Position numbers and translations under genes: made by a program. A stretch of DNA of 64,000 nucleotides from Opitutia bacterium (GTDB lineage: Bacteria; Verrucomicrobiota; Verrucomicrobiia; Opitutales; Opitutaceae). The stretch is taken from contig JACPIT010000005.1 in assembly GCA_016187945.1 (NCBI GenBank), forward strand, positions 310,001-374,000, written 5' to 3'. This document shows positions 34,507 to 44,205 of the stretch, piece after piece. The notes beneath the pieces are model-generated. The model was not told the origin of the DNA. It saw nothing but the letters and a program-made list of their open reading frames with translations, and made no database searches. Within the stretch, counting starts at the first letter, position 1; each line of letters opens with the position of its first letter.

Positions 34507-35850
34507 TCACGGCACCTTCGCGAACGCCAGTTGCCGCACCAAATCCTCCTTCGCGCCGTAGTAGCCGTAGTCGGTCGCGCGCCAGTAGAGTTTCGCCGCG
34601 AGCACCGGATTCTCCTTCGTGCCGATGCCATGCTTGTAGCAATGCGCGAGGTTCATGATCGCCAGCTTGGAGCCGAGCTCGGCCGCCTTGCGCGTGTAGT
34701 GAAACGCCTTCGCTGGGTCTTCCTTCAACTTCCCCGCCTCCGACGTGCCCCAGTAGTAGAAAAACCCGAGGCGCGAGCACGCCCGCACATTGCCGGCGTC
34801 GGCCATCGCCGTCATCTCGGCGAGCGCCGCATCTTTTTCCTGCGGACCCGCGAGGCCGCGCAGCCGCATGTAGGCGAGGAAGAATTTCGCCTCCTGGTTG
34901 CCCTGCCGCAACGCGCGGGTGAAATACTCCTTCGCGCCCGCCGGATCGCGCTTGATCCAATCCACGCCGAACAGCTTCGCCACGCCGAGCTCCACGCAGG
35001 CGCGTCCGTCGTTCTGCCCGGCGCTTTCGAGCACCGCGAGGTGCTGCCGCACCACCGACGGCACGATGAAACCGCCCTCGTTCGCGAAACGCACGTAGGC
35101 GAGCGAGCGCATCAGCTTCGCATCCGGCACTCCCTTCTGCTCGAACTCCGCCAGCTTCTTCCACCCCAGCCCGTCGTTCTCCAACGCGAGCAGATAGTAG
35201 TATTCCAACGCCCGGCCCGGCCCCCAATGCTTGATGCCGATCGGCGACACCTGGCGCTCGAACGCCTCCGCCACATCCGCGAGATCCATGGTCGATCCCA
35301 GCGCCACCGCGCGCTGCAGATCAAAGACGCCCTCGACGGGATTCGCCGGCACGCCCCACCCCTGCACCTTCATGTGTCCGAGCCGCCCGATCGAGCGCGC
35401 GAAACCTGCGCCGGCCGCCTCGCGCAGCAGTCGCAAGCCCTCCGCCCGGTCTTCACCGAGGCCGAGTTGCCCGTGGACGAGCGCGTAGCCGAGCACGTCC
35501 TTGGCGACCAGACTCCCGTCCCGCGCCGCCATGCGCAGCAGACTTTCGCACGTCTCGTTCGGCACGATTTCGCCCAGCCCCCAGCCCTTCGGGAAAAGGG
35601 AAACCCAGGCCACATACGCCCGCACCTCCGGCGCGTCGGGCCGCTTGCGCATTTCGTCGCGCAGAAACTGCGCCGCTTTCGCCGGCCCCTTGTCGCCCAA
35701 CACGAGCCGGAAACGGATGCCGAACAACTCCTCGCGCAACACCGCCGGTGGCGCATCCGGCCATTGATAGGCCGTTTCCGCGCGCACCGCACCGGTCGCG
35801 AAAAGCGAAAGCAAAACGAGGCTGCAGCGAACCACTCCGAACGTATTCAT
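34507..35850 (-). CDS. Exported Sel1-repeat protein B
   Basis: 447 residues from ATG 35850, chosen for the signal peptide (MNTFGVVRCSLVLLSLFA, then TGAVRAE). The 88-codon upstream extension is arginine-rich and unlikely. Sel1-type units include RAEGLRLLREAAGAGFARSI, EYFTRALRQGNQEAKFFLAY and MTAMADAGNVRACSRLGFFY. It shares length, WPDAPPA near the mature start, and the AAKLYW ending with the protein at 12731-14071, so the two are paralogues. Periplasmic scaffold role is inferred. Confidence 0.85.
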   Translation of the reverse strand: MNTFGVVRCSLVLLSLFATGAVRAETAYQWPDAPPAVLREELFGIRFRLVLGDKGPAKAAQFLRDEMRKRPDAPEVRAYVAWVSLFPKGWGLGEIVPNETCESLLRMAARDGSLVAKDVLGYALVHGQLGLGEDRAEGLRLLREAAGAGFARSIGRLGHMKVQGWGVPANPVEGVFDLQRAVALGSTMDLADVAEAFERQVSPIGIKHWGPGRALEYYYLLALENDGLGWKKLAEFEQKGVPDAKLMRSLAYVRFANEGGFIVPSVVRQHLAVLESAGQNDGRACVELGVAKLFGVDWIKRDPAGAKEYFTRALRQGNQEAKFFLAYMRLRGLAGPQEKDAALAEMTAMADAGNVRACSRLGFFYYWGTSEAGKLKEDPAKAFHYTRKAAELGSKLAIMNLAHCYKHGIGTKENPVLAAKLYWRATDYGYYGAKEDLVRQLAFAKVP

Positions 35851-36164
35851 AAGAAAAATCGCCGCGCGGCCCAGACGCAGACGTGGCCGCGAAATTGCCG
35901 CCACGCGCAACCTGCGCGAGCGCAATTTTGCCGCCAAGCTCGCCAGCAGCACGCCGCATCGCGCCGATGAATTTCGTCGCACGCTGTGCCGGTCGCGACG
36001 CCGGCTTCCGCTCGGCGAATGCCCGCGAGCCCAAACCTCGCCCTTCTCGTCGCACTGCGCGCAACCTGACGCCGAAGCTCCGCCTCGTTTTTTTCGCCCG
36101 CGCTGTATCGCCACCGCATCGGAGCGGCGTCGACAATTCCGCGCACCCGCCTAAAAATGGCGCG

Positions 36165-36653
36165 GTGAACATCGTCGCGCCCACGCTCCGCCGTGCCCGC
36201 TCCGAGGATGCGAGCGCCTGCCTCGCGCTCGTGAGCGGCGTGCTCGCCGAATTCGGCCTGCGCCCCGACCCGTGCGGCACCGACGCCGACCTCGCCGATT
36301 TCGATGCAGCCTACTTCGCACGCGGCGGCGACTTCGTCGTGCTCACCGACGCCGCGGGGACGATCGTCGGCACCTGCGGCCTATTTCCCATCGACACCGC
36401 CCGGGGCGCGCCGCGCACCGTCGAGCTGCGCAAAATGTATCTCGCGCCCGCCCTGCGCGGCGCCGGTCAAGGCCGCCGCCTGCTCGAGTGGGCCTTCGCC
36501 CGCGCGCGCGAACTCGACTTCCGTCGCATGACGCTCGAGACGGCCACCGTGTTGAAAGACGCGATCGCCCTCTACGAACGCAACGGCTTCCGCCGCGACA
36601 GCGCCGCCGCCCACTCCTGCCGCTGCGACCTCGCCTACACGCGCGAACTGTGA
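36165..36653 (+). CDS. GNAT-family N-acetyltransferase
   Basis: 162 residues from GTG 36165 (VNIVAPTLRRARSEDASACL). Acetyl-CoA binding motif A: LRKMYLAPALRGAGQGRRLL, with the R/Q-x-x-G-x-G/A loop. Motif B: LETATVLKDAIALYERNGF. Transfers an acetyl group from acetyl-CoA to an amine. Substrate unknown. 28 bp before the cupin gene on the same strand, so the two may be an operon. Confidence 0.85.
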   Translation: MNIVAPTLRRARSEDASACLALVSGVLAEFGLRPDPCGTDADLADFDAAYFARGGDFVVLTDAAGTIVGTCGLFPIDTARGAPRTVELRKMYLAPALRGAGQGRRLLEWAFARARELDFRRMTLETATVLKDAIALYERNGFRRDSAAAHSCRCDLAYTREL

Positions 36654-36681
36654 GCTGAGCTATTTTCCGTCTTCCACCGCC

Positions 36682-37062
36682 ATGCACCGCATCAACCTGG
36701 TCGAGAAACTTGCGCTCTTCTCCACGCACTGGGATCCGAAGATCGTCGCCGAGCTGAACGGCCAGCACGTGAAACTCGCGAAAATCCTCGGCGAGTTCGT
36801 CTGGCATCACCACGCACACGAGGACGAGCTGTTCCTCGTCCTGCGCGGCGGCTTCCGGATGGAGTTCCGCGATCGTCCCGAAGGTCCGGCCAGCCGCATC
36901 GTCGAACTGCGCGAGGGCGACATGCTCGTCGTCCCGCGCGGCGTCGAGCACCGCCCGGTGGCGGAGCGCGAGTGCAGCATCCTGCTCTTCGAGCCCGCCG
37001 GCACGCTCAACACCGGCAACGCCGGCGGCGACCTGACGAAGACGCGCCCCGGCTGGATTTGA
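36682..37062 (+). CDS. Cupin-domain protein
   Basis: 126 residues. A single cupin barrel with motif 1 WHHHAHEDELFLVLRGGF (metal ligands His, His, Glu) and motif 2 LREGDMLVVPRGVEHRP (final His). Metal binding is expected. Many such small cupins are dioxygenases, isomerases or sugar-binding proteins, so no reaction is assigned. Downstream of the GNAT gene. Confidence 0.85.
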   Translation: MHRINLVEKLALFSTHWDPKIVAELNGQHVKLAKILGEFVWHHHAHEDELFLVLRGGFRMEFRDRPEGPASRIVELREGDMLVVPRGVEHRPVAERECSILLFEPAGTLNTGNAGGDLTKTRPGWI

Positions 37063-37161
37063 AATGAAGCTCGCGCGCCGCTGATTCCTCGTCAGCGCGG
37101 CACCCGACAGACACGGCAAAAATCCGCACGCCCGCATCAACGGCGAATCCCCTTTGGCGCA

Positions 37162-37290
37162 GGTCCGGTTTTTAACCGGACCATTTCCCGTGGAGAAAAC
37201 GGAACGTTCCCGCTTTCTCGCGGGTGACGCGCATTCGAAAATCCGGAGTCTCGCTGTGATCCGATTAGGCCAGTCGAAGACTGGCCCTAC
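37162..37290. repeat. Two short palindromes in the cupin-ADOP gap
   Basis: ggtccggtt/aaccggacc around ttt (37162-37182) and ggccagtc/gactggcc around gaa then ctac (37268-37290), the latter GTAG-type on the minus strand. No gene in 37063-37374. Confidence 0.7.
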
Positions 37291-37374
37291 GCACGCCATC
37301 GACTGTCTCCGCGGTTCTCCGTGGCCTCCGCGTTTCAGCGGCTGCTTCTTCGGCCGAACAGCGCGCACGCACCT

Positions 37375-40074
37375 TCACTCCGACCGTAGCAGTGCGAGCG
37401 GATCGACCTTCGCGGCGCGACGGGCGGGCAACAACCCGCCGACGACCGCCGCGAGCAAGCCGGCCGCAGCCGCCAGCGCGATCGCCACCCAGTCGACGCG
37501 CAGGCCCGTCATCATCCACGAGCCGAGCAAGCGCGGCAGCAACGCTGCGAGCCCCACGCCCAGCCCCGCGCCGAGCGCGCCGAGCAGCGCCGCATCGCGC
37601 AACACCCCGCGCCACACCCGCCCCGGCTCCGCGCCGATCGCGAGGCGCACGGCGATCTCGCGCGAGCGGCTTGCCACCAGATAACCGAGCGCGCCCAGCA
37701 CGCCGATCACCGCGAGCAACGTCGCCAGCGCGCCGAAGCCCGCGGTCAGCCGCACCGTCGCGAGATCGTTGCGCGTCCAGCGTTGCGCGCGTTCTTCGAG
37801 CGTCGTCCAGCGATTGAACAGCACGCCCGGCTCGGCGGCGGAGATTCTTTTCTTCAACGCCTCGCGCGCCGCCGCGGCGTCGCCCGCGACGCGCACGACC
37901 ATGCAGGCGGCCGGCGCGCGCCATTGCGGCAGCGGATCGTAGAACATCGCGGGCGCGGCCTCGCGCACGCCGTTCACCCGCGCGTCCGACACGATGCCCA
38001 CGATCTCGCGGTCGTCCGCGTCGGGATTTTCGCCGAAACCGAAACGCCGGCCGAGCGGATCGGCGTCGCCGAACACTTCGCGCGCCAGCCGCTCGCTGAT
38101 GATCGCGACGCTCGGCCGGCCGGCGACATCGTGCGCGGTGAAGCCGCGGCCGCGCACGAGCGTCATGCCCATGGTGGCGAAATAATTCTCGTCCACACTC
38201 TCGTGCTGGATGTTTTCGCGCGGCTGATGTGCGACTTCACCGCGGAAATACAGACCGCTCATCGAGCGACTGCCGCTGAGCGCACCGCTGGCTGCGAAAG
38301 CCACGTCGCGCACCGGCGGCAACTCGCGCGCCGCGGCGCGCAGTCGCGCGAGCAGCGCCGGTTGCCGCTCTTCCGGTATCCCCGCGCCGCGCAGGTCGAA
38401 AAAGGTCTGCACCAGCGCCGACCGGTCGTAGCCGGGCGCCGCGGCCAGCACGCGCCGCAAATCGAGCGCCAGCGCGCCGGCAACGGAAATCAACATCACC
38501 GACAGCGCGAGTTGCGCCACGATCAGCGAGCGCCCCAGCCGCAGCGTCCCGCCGACGCCGAGATGCCGCTGCTGCAGCACGGATTGCGGCGAAAGTCGCG
38601 CCATGAGCCACGCCGGCGCCAGCCCGATCGTCAGTCCGAGCACGACCGCCAGGACGGCGAGCGCGCCGACCAGTTGCCAATCCAGACCCGGCAATCCGCC
38701 GCGCACGTCCGGCACCAGCCAGCGCGCCAGCAACGGCGTGAGCCACGCACCGATCAGCCCGCCGCCCACCGCACCGCCGAGGGCGAGCAGCACGCTCTCG
38801 AGCAAGGCGCCGCGCGCGAGCCGCCAGCGGCCGGCGCCGAGAGCGAGACGCACGCCGAGTTCGCGGCCGCGGCCGAGCATGCGCAGCAGCAGCAGCGTGG
38901 CGGAATTCGCCGCCGTCACGAGCACGACCGCGGCGACCAGCAGCGTGAGCGTGAGGCCGACGCGGCGAAAATCGTTCCGCGTGTCGGAGTATCCCTGCGG
39001 GCTCGGCACGAGGCGCGGCACGCGGTTGCGGAAATCCTGGATCGTCGGCGCGTCGGTGATGATCGCCAGCGCCGCGGCGAGTTGCGGTCGCCATGAGCGC
39101 TCGAGCGCGTCGTGCGCGGCGGCATTTTCCCCCGACACGCGCACGAGGGCCGACAGCCAGTTCACGTTGTCGAGGCGCGTCCATTGCTCGAGCGGGATCT
39201 CCCCGTCGGAGATCGTCCACGCCGATGGCCGCGAGCCGAGCGGAGCGTGCAGACCGAGCGGCAGCCACAAATCCGGACTGTCGCCCAACGCCACGCCGTC
39301 GAACGACGCGGGCGCGATGCCCACGATGGTGATTTCCTGGCGATTGAGGCGAACGGTGCGTCCGACGGCGTCGGCCGCGCCGCCGAGCTTCGCCGTCCAG
39401 AACGCGTGCGACGCCACCGCCACCGCGTGCGGTGCGCCGGGCGCGTCGTCCGCCGGCATCAGCACCCGGCCGCGCGCGGCGCCGATCCCGAGCGCGGAAA
39501 AGAACGCGCCGTTCACGAACTGCACCTGGCAGGGTTGCGCGGGTTGGTCGTCGAGGCGCAACGCCGCACGCGTCGGATTCGAATACGCCGCGACGTGCCC
39601 GCCGAGTTCCGGCGCTTCCGCGAGCCGTCGAGCCGTCGGCGCGCTGAGGAGGAACGGATCGCCCTTCGGGTCCACCACCAGCCGCAATTCCTCCGGGTGC
39701 GGCACGGGCAGCGGCTCGAGCAACACGCCGCGCACGAGCGAGAATACCGCCGTCGTCACGCCGATGCCGAGGGCGAGCACGAGGATCAACGCGAGCGCGA
39801 AACCCGGTCGGCGCGAGAGGCTGCGCACAGCGACGCGCGCGTCGTGCGCCCAGGCTTCGAGCGTGGGCCAGCCGAGGGCGTCCTCGGATTCCTCGCGCGT
39901 GGCGAGCACGTTGCCGAACGCGAGGTGCGCCTGGCGGCGCGCCTCGACGCGATCGAGCCCGCGGCGGACGTTTTCCTCGGTGAGCTGCTCGATGTGGTGG
40001 CGCATTTCCTCTTCGAGGCGGGCGACGCGCGCGCGGCGACCGAGGAGGTTTTTCAATTTCGTCCAGAGTTTCAT
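37375..40074 (-). CDS. ADOP-type ABC transporter permease (MacB/FtsX family)
   Basis: 899 residues. N-terminal ~80 residues carry the ADOP signature (EEEMRHHIEQLTEENVRRGL, ARRQAHLAFGN). One membrane helix near 95 is followed by a MacB periplasmic core domain. Three helices near 375-490 form the first FtsX-like unit, then a second MacB-PCD and a final FtsX unit (ATLLAVIGVLGALGYLVAS) follow. No nucleotide-binding domain, as usual for duplicated orphan permeases. Probably mechanotransmission or export of an unknown substrate. PadR gene precedes it by 57 bp. Confidence 0.9.
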   Translation of the reverse strand: MKLWTKLKNLLGRRARVARLEEEMRHHIEQLTEENVRRGLDRVEARRQAHLAFGNVLATREESEDALGWPTLEAWAHDARVAVRSLSRRPGFALALILVLALGIGVTTAVFSLVRGVLLEPLPVPHPEELRLVVDPKGDPFLLSAPTARRLAEAPELGGHVAAYSNPTRAALRLDDQPAQPCQVQFVNGAFFSALGIGAARGRVLMPADDAPGAPHAVAVASHAFWTAKLGGAADAVGRTVRLNRQEITIVGIAPASFDGVALGDSPDLWLPLGLHAPLGSRPSAWTISDGEIPLEQWTRLDNVNWLSALVRVSGENAAAHDALERSWRPQLAAALAIITDAPTIQDFRNRVPRLVPSPQGYSDTRNDFRRVGLTLTLLVAAVVLVTAANSATLLLLRMLGRGRELGVRLALGAGRWRLARGALLESVLLALGGAVGGGLIGAWLTPLLARWLVPDVRGGLPGLDWQLVGALAVLAVVLGLTIGLAPAWLMARLSPQSVLQQRHLGVGGTLRLGRSLIVAQLALSVMLISVAGALALDLRRVLAAAPGYDRSALVQTFFDLRGAGIPEERQPALLARLRAAARELPPVRDVAFAASGALSGSRSMSGLYFRGEVAHQPRENIQHESVDENYFATMGMTLVRGRGFTAHDVAGRPSVAIISERLAREVFGDADPLGRRFGFGENPDADDREIVGIVSDARVNGVREAAPAMFYDPLPQWRAPAACMVVRVAGDAAAAREALKKRISAAEPGVLFNRWTTLEERAQRWTRNDLATVRLTAGFGALATLLAVIGVLGALGYLVASRSREIAVRLAIGAEPGRVWRGVLRDAALLGALGAGLGVGLAALLPRLLGSWMMTGLRVDWVAIALAAAAGLLAAVVGGLLPARRAAKVDPLALLRSE

Positions 40075-40105
40075 GAGCGTGGCGTGGATTCGTGGTTTCG
40101 CGCAA

Positions 40106-40127
40106 CGGCGGTCACAGACCGCCGCTA
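40106..40127 (-). repeat. GTAG palindrome between padR and ADOP gene
   Basis: cggcggtc/gaccgccg around aca then ctac. It sits in the 57-bp spacer of the operon. Confidence 0.6.
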
Positions 40128-40131
40128 CAGG

Positions 40132-40473
40132 CTAGGTTTCGGCGGAGAGCACGGCGTCGACGAGCGCGGTGACGCGCTGCCAGTTGGCGACCTCTTCCTT
40201 GAGCTGCTTTCGGCCGGCCGCGGTGATCGAGTAGAAGCGCGCGCGGCGGTTGTTGTCGCTCGTGCCCCACTCCGAGGAAATCCAGCCCTGCTCCTCGAGC
40301 CGGACGAGCGCCGGGTAGATCGTGCCTTGGTTGAGGAGCACGGAGCCGCCCGAAACCTGCTCGATCCGCCGCGCGATGCCGAAACCGTGCAGCGCCCCGA
40401 GCGTCGCGAGGGTTTTCAGGACGAGCAGATCGAGAGTGCCCTGGAGAAGTTCGGTGCGGTCGGCGTCGCTCAT
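40132..40473 (-). CDS. PadR-family transcriptional regulator
   Basis: 113 residues. Winged helix typical of short PadR proteins: ELLQGTLDLLVLKTLATLG, the recognition region GSVLLNQGTIYPALVRLEEQ, wing SSEWGTSDNNRRARFYSIT, and the dimer helix GRKQLKEEVANWQRVTALVD. Such genes commonly head ADOP permease operons and autorepress. An inverted repeat at 40483-40500 lies 10 nt before the start codon. Confidence 0.9.
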   Translation of the reverse strand: MSDADRTELLQGTLDLLVLKTLATLGALHGFGIARRIEQVSGGSVLLNQGTIYPALVRLEEQGWISSEWGTSDNNRRARFYSITAAGRKQLKEEVANWQRVTALVDAVLSAET

Positions 40474-40482
40474 GTTGGAAGT

Positions 40483-40500
40483 CAACAGGTGTTCCTGTTG
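40483..40500. promoter_or_regulatory. Putative PadR operator
   Basis: caacagg (40483-40489) and cctgttg (40494-40500) are perfect inverses around tgtt. Flanked by further gttg/caac half-sites at 40474 and 40505. Confidence 0.6.
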
Positions 40501-40734
40501 AAAGTCAACACGAGCCGCGGTGGCCGGTCGGCCGAGGGGCATCCGAATGCCCGCACCGCCAATCCCGGTTTGACCGCCCGCAACCCACCGCCCAGCCTCG
40601 CGAGCATCACGGGCCCGTTTTGATCCAGCCGTTTCCACGCAGAGAGACGGCGAGCATACCCTTTTGCCCCGATTGAAAGCGGCCTCGTCAAACTCGCGCC
40701 CACTAGAAATGCAACCGGCGGCGGTTGTGCCGCC

Positions 40735-40865
40735 GTGTGAAAACATTTCGGCGGCACCTTGCGATGCCGCCGAAAAAGAAGCGCTGTTGACCACGGTGTG
40801 TCCGCTTGGCGGACAGTGAAACGGGCTGCGCTCACTGACTTTGACTTGATTCCGCCGACACCGAA
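40735..40865 (-). ncRNA. tracrRNA of the type II-C CRISPR locus, antisense to cas9
   Basis: The anti-repeat is at 40839-40853. Read on the minus strand, ggaatcaagtcaaag pairs with 14 of 15 bases of the repeat's first part (ctttgccttgattcc on the minus strand). Downstream on the same strand come hairpins: cagtga/tcactg (40814-40837), a perfect 7-bp tgtccgc/gcggaca (40799-40815), and an 11-bp hairpin (40746-40775). The order anti-repeat then hairpins is that of type II tracrRNA. Its 5' end is not defined. It lies in the 405-bp gap between padR and cas9. Confidence 0.8.
40739..40775 (-). terminator. Terminator hairpin of the tracrRNA
   Basis: tttcggcggca (40746-40756) and tgccgccgaaa (40765-40775) are perfect 11-bp arms. 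On the minus strand TGTTTTC follows. No T-run follows on the plus strand, consistent with minus-strand transcription. Confidence 0.65.
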
Positions 40866-40878
40866 CCCGCCTTAAGAA

Positions 40879-43800
40879 ATGACCGCAAGCACGAACTCGC
40901 CTCGCCTCGAACTCGCTCTCGACATCGGCCACAGCTCCATCGGCTGGGCCGTGCTCTCCACTCCCGATGTCGCACAACCGAACCTGCTCGGCTGCGGCAC
41001 CGTCATTTTCGAAAAAGACAGCGCCCTCGCCAACACTCGCCGCCTGCACCGCTCTCAACGTCGACACGTTCGGGCCACGCGCCAGCGCATCGCGCGCATG
41101 GAAAAGTTGCTCGCCCACCTCGGCGTGTTCACCGAGTCGGAGTTGAAGAGCAAGCACGTCGCCAACGGCGGCCACCCCACGCCTTGGTTGCTCGCCGCCC
41201 GCGTCCTCGCGACCGATGGCCAACAAACGCTCACCTGGCCCGAGCTTTGGGACGTGCTCCGCTGGTATGCCCACAATCGAGGCTATGAGGAAATCTCCGG
41301 CGAGACACGCGCCCCCGACGAAGCGGAATCCGACGACAAGAAGAAGGACGCCGAGAAAGTGGCCAACGCCAAGGCCGCCCTCGCGAGGTTCGGCAAATCC
41401 ACGATGGCTGAGACCATCTGCGCATGGCTCGGACAAGACGCGTTGGCACTGCGCGCTGGAACCACCGCCAGCTACAAGGCGAACAACTGCGCGTTCGACC
41501 GGGAGAAAGTTGTTGTTCCTGAAGTCGCGCGCATCCTCGCCGCACACCGAGGCAAGCTGCCCCATGTGGACGAAGCGCTCATTGCCGCGCTCACGCTCGA
41601 TGCCCGCGCGATCAACGTGCCCACCATCAAACTGCCCAAGCGCTTCGACTCCGGCCCGAGTCGGACCAGCGGTCTCCTCTTCGGGCGACTCGCGACGCGC
41701 TATCACAACCGCATCATCGGCATCTGCCCCATTTCCGTTCCCGAGCGAAAGCTCCCGAACAAAAACTGCCCGGAGTTTCTCCGCTACCGCTGGGCGATGA
41801 ATTTGAGAAAAATCTCGGTGGCGAAATCCATCGAAGAGAAACTACGCACGCTGACACCGGACGAAATCGATGTCCTGACCAAGCGAATGAAGGAAGAGGG
41901 GCGAATGACATCCAAGGAGTTCATCAAGGCTGCACGAGAACTCGGGGGCTTCGTCCGCGATAACCTTGAACAGACCTTCATGGAGGCGACGGCGGATGAC
42001 GATCTGGTGTTTGACCCGATTCAGGCACTGGCAAAACGACACAAATATCTCTCCACCGTCTGGCCGCACCTGCCTCCCGCGTTGCAAGCGCGCACGCGCG
42101 GCCGCTTGCGCCGGGGAAAACCGACCTCTCTCGCACGTCTCCGCGAAGAAGCCGTGAAGCTCGGTCACGACTGCGCGGCATTCGACGCCGCCGTCGATGC
42201 GCTGTGCGCACCACCCGCGAAAAAATCCAAGCGGCAAACGCCGCCACCGACGCGCGACGAAGTGCTTGGGGCAGTCATCGACGCGAAGCGCGAACTCGCC
42301 AAGCTCTCCGGCCGCGCGCCCTACGCGCGCCCACTGCTGGCGAAAGCGTTCGACGAGGTCATGGCCGGCCGCGACCCCAAGGCGACAGGTGGTTGCCTGG
42401 AGGAGACCGACGAGGTCCGCCGCCGCCGCGAGGCGCGCTCCATCGCCAACCAGACCAATAACCACCTGCTCCGCCACCGACTGCAAATCCTCAGCCGCCT
42501 GCTCGCCGATCTCGTGGCCGACCCCGCCTACGGCGCAGGCGACGAGCAGCGCTTCACCCAAATCACCGTCGAGGTGAACCGCGAGCTGCGGGACATGGCC
42601 GGCTTGTCCGCTCAGGACATCGCCAAGGAGCTTGGGCAGCGTCTAAAACAGCACGGCGACGCCGTGAAATGGCTGGAACAAGACCCACAGGTCGCGCCGA
42701 AAATCGGTGCCGGCCTCATCCGCAAGGCCCGTGTCGCCCTCGATCTCGGCAAGCGCTGCCCCTACACCGGCGAGGAATTCAGCCCCATCGATCTCGTCAC
42801 CAAGCGCGTCGACCTCGACCACATCATCCCGCGTTCACAGCGCGCGTCCGACTCACTCGATTCGCTCGCTCTGACTTTCTCCGCCGTCAACAAGTGGAAG
42901 AAAGACCGCACCGCGTGGCAGTTCATCCAACAGGAAGGGGGCAAGCCAGTGCCCGACGCGCCCAACCTCTCCATCATGACGCCAGCGCGGTTCAAGGCGC
43001 ACGTCGAGTCGCTCGACACCAAAGGCCACCTCGACGACTACCGGCGCAAAAAGCGCCGGAAGGAATTCCTTTTGCTCGAAGCCTACGAGGAGAAAGCCCG
43101 CACCTTCACCCCCGGCCAACTCACCCAAACTTCGCAGCTCGCGCGACTCGGTGCACAGACTGTCCGCCAGGTGTTGCCGCACCTGGAGCCGCACCACCTC
43201 GTCGCGTTGCCCGGCTCTGTGACGGGCGCGGTGCGCAAGGCCTGGGACGTGCTCGGCTGCCTCGCCACCGCCGCCCCCGGCGTGATGGAGAAGGTGACGC
43301 TGCCCGACGGCACCGAGAAGAACGAGGTCCGCACCAAGACGGAAATCCGCGACATCACGCATCTGCACCACGCGCTCGACGCCTGCGTGCTGGCGCTCGC
43401 CGCGCACTTCATCCCCAATCGCGGAAACGTTTGGCGACTACTCGCCGAACGCCGTCTCAACTCTGCCCAGCAAGCCGAACTCGCCGCCCTCGACCTGCTC
43501 GATTTCGACGAGCGCGGCGGCTTCCGTCTCCGCGACCTCGGCTCGGGCCTGAAGGAGCAAATCCGCCAGCGCCTCGCCGAGCGCCGCGTCGTGCAGCATG
43601 TGCCAGCAGACATGAGCGGATTGAGAGTCGAGGAGAACACCCGTGGCGTGGTGAAACGCGAAGGCGGTTTCGTTCATCTTCGCCAGCAAAAGCGCAACGC
43701 CGACGGCAAACTCGTCGTGAATCACACGCGTGAGCCGGAGGGCAAGGTTGTCGGCCTGCCGCAATGCAGCGACGTGTCCGGCAAACTCGCGAAACTGAAC

Positions 43801-44196
43801 GGCGTGCGGGTAATCGCCGATAATTTTGGCGTAGCCATCTTGAAGGACGCCGCGCTCGACCCAGCTCTGCGATTCATCGTCATCCCCTACGAACGTGTGT
43901 GGCAGCGACTCGATGAACTTCGGGAGCGCAATGACGGTTCTCGCCCCCTTGTATTGCGCAACGGAATGCTAGTGGAGGTGCCTCGCGGACGATATCAGGG
44001 CCGCTGGATGGTTCGCGGGGTTCAGCTGAATCAGAAATCAGGCATGCTCGTGGACTTGAGTTACCCGGATTTCATCAACTACCGAGTGCCCGGCCGTTCT
44101 GAATCCAAACAGAATGTATCCTTGAATACTCTGGTGAAAGACGGCCTGCGCGTGCTTCGACCCCGCATGACCGCGAGCATCGATATGCAGCGCTGA
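40879..44196 (+). CDS. cas9: Cas9 endonuclease, type II-C
   Basis: 1105 residues, in the range of compact type II-C Cas9. RuvC-I LALDIGHSSIGW with D15, arginine-rich bridge helix (RRLHRSQRRHVRATRQRIAR) near 54, RuvC-II ITVEVNREL with E565, HNH domain CPYTGEEF...DLDHIIPRS with H648, and RuvC-III HLHHALDACVLA with H831 and D834. All nuclease residues expected for double-strand cutting are present, so it should be active. The last ~200 residues are the likely PAM-interacting part (GMLVEVPRGRYQGRWMVRG). First gene of cas9-cas1-cas2. cas1 follows 9 nt after the stop. PAM cannot be read from this window. Confidence 0.97.
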   Translation: MTASTNSPRLELALDIGHSSIGWAVLSTPDVAQPNLLGCGTVIFEKDSALANTRRLHRSQRRHVRATRQRIARMEKLLAHLGVFTESELKSKHVANGGHPTPWLLAARVLATDGQQTLTWPELWDVLRWYAHNRGYEEISGETRAPDEAESDDKKKDAEKVANAKAALARFGKSTMAETICAWLGQDALALRAGTTASYKANNCAFDREKVVVPEVARILAAHRGKLPHVDEALIAALTLDARAINVPTIKLPKRFDSGPSRTSGLLFGRLATRYHNRIIGICPISVPERKLPNKNCPEFLRYRWAMNLRKISVAKSIEEKLRTLTPDEIDVLTKRMKEEGRMTSKEFIKAARELGGFVRDNLEQTFMEATADDDLVFDPIQALAKRHKYLSTVWPHLPPALQARTRGRLRRGKPTSLARLREEAVKLGHDCAAFDAAVDALCAPPAKKSKRQTPPPTRDEVLGAVIDAKRELAKLSGRAPYARPLLAKAFDEVMAGRDPKATGGCLEETDEVRRRREARSIANQTNNHLLRHRLQILSRLLADLVADPAYGAGDEQRFTQITVEVNRELRDMAGLSAQDIAKELGQRLKQHGDAVKWLEQDPQVAPKIGAGLIRKARVALDLGKRCPYTGEEFSPIDLVTKRVDLDHIIPRSQRASDSLDSLALTFSAVNKWKKDRTAWQFIQQEGGKPVPDAPNLSIMTPARFKAHVESLDTKGHLDDYRRKKRRKEFLLLEAYEEKARTFTPGQLTQTSQLARLGAQTVRQVLPHLEPHHLVALPGSVTGAVRKAWDVLGCLATAAPGVMEKVTLPDGTEKNEVRTKTEIRDITHLHHALDACVLALAAHFIPNRGNVWRLLAERRLNSAQQAELAALDLLDFDERGGFRLRDLGSGLKEQIRQRLAERRVVQHVPADMSGLRVEENTRGVVKREGGFVHLRQQKRNADGKLVVNHTREPEGKVVGLPQCSDVSGKLAKLNGVRVIADNFGVAILKDAALDPALRFIVIPYERVWQRLDELRERNDGSRPLVLRNGMLVEVPRGRYQGRWMVRGVQLNQKSGMLVDLSYPDFINYRVPGRSESKQNVSLNTLVKDGLRVLRPRMTASIDMQR

Positions 44197-44205
44197 AACT
44201 CCCCC

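Noticed and set aside
40839-40878. tracrRNA on the plus strand running into cas9
   Set aside because: After the anti-repeat there are no hairpins and cas9 begins at once, while the minus strand has ordered hairpins and a terminator.
40879-44196. Possibility that cas9 is a nuclease-dead or decaying gene
   Set aside because: RuvC and HNH residues (D15, E565, H648, H831, D834) are present and the frame is intact.
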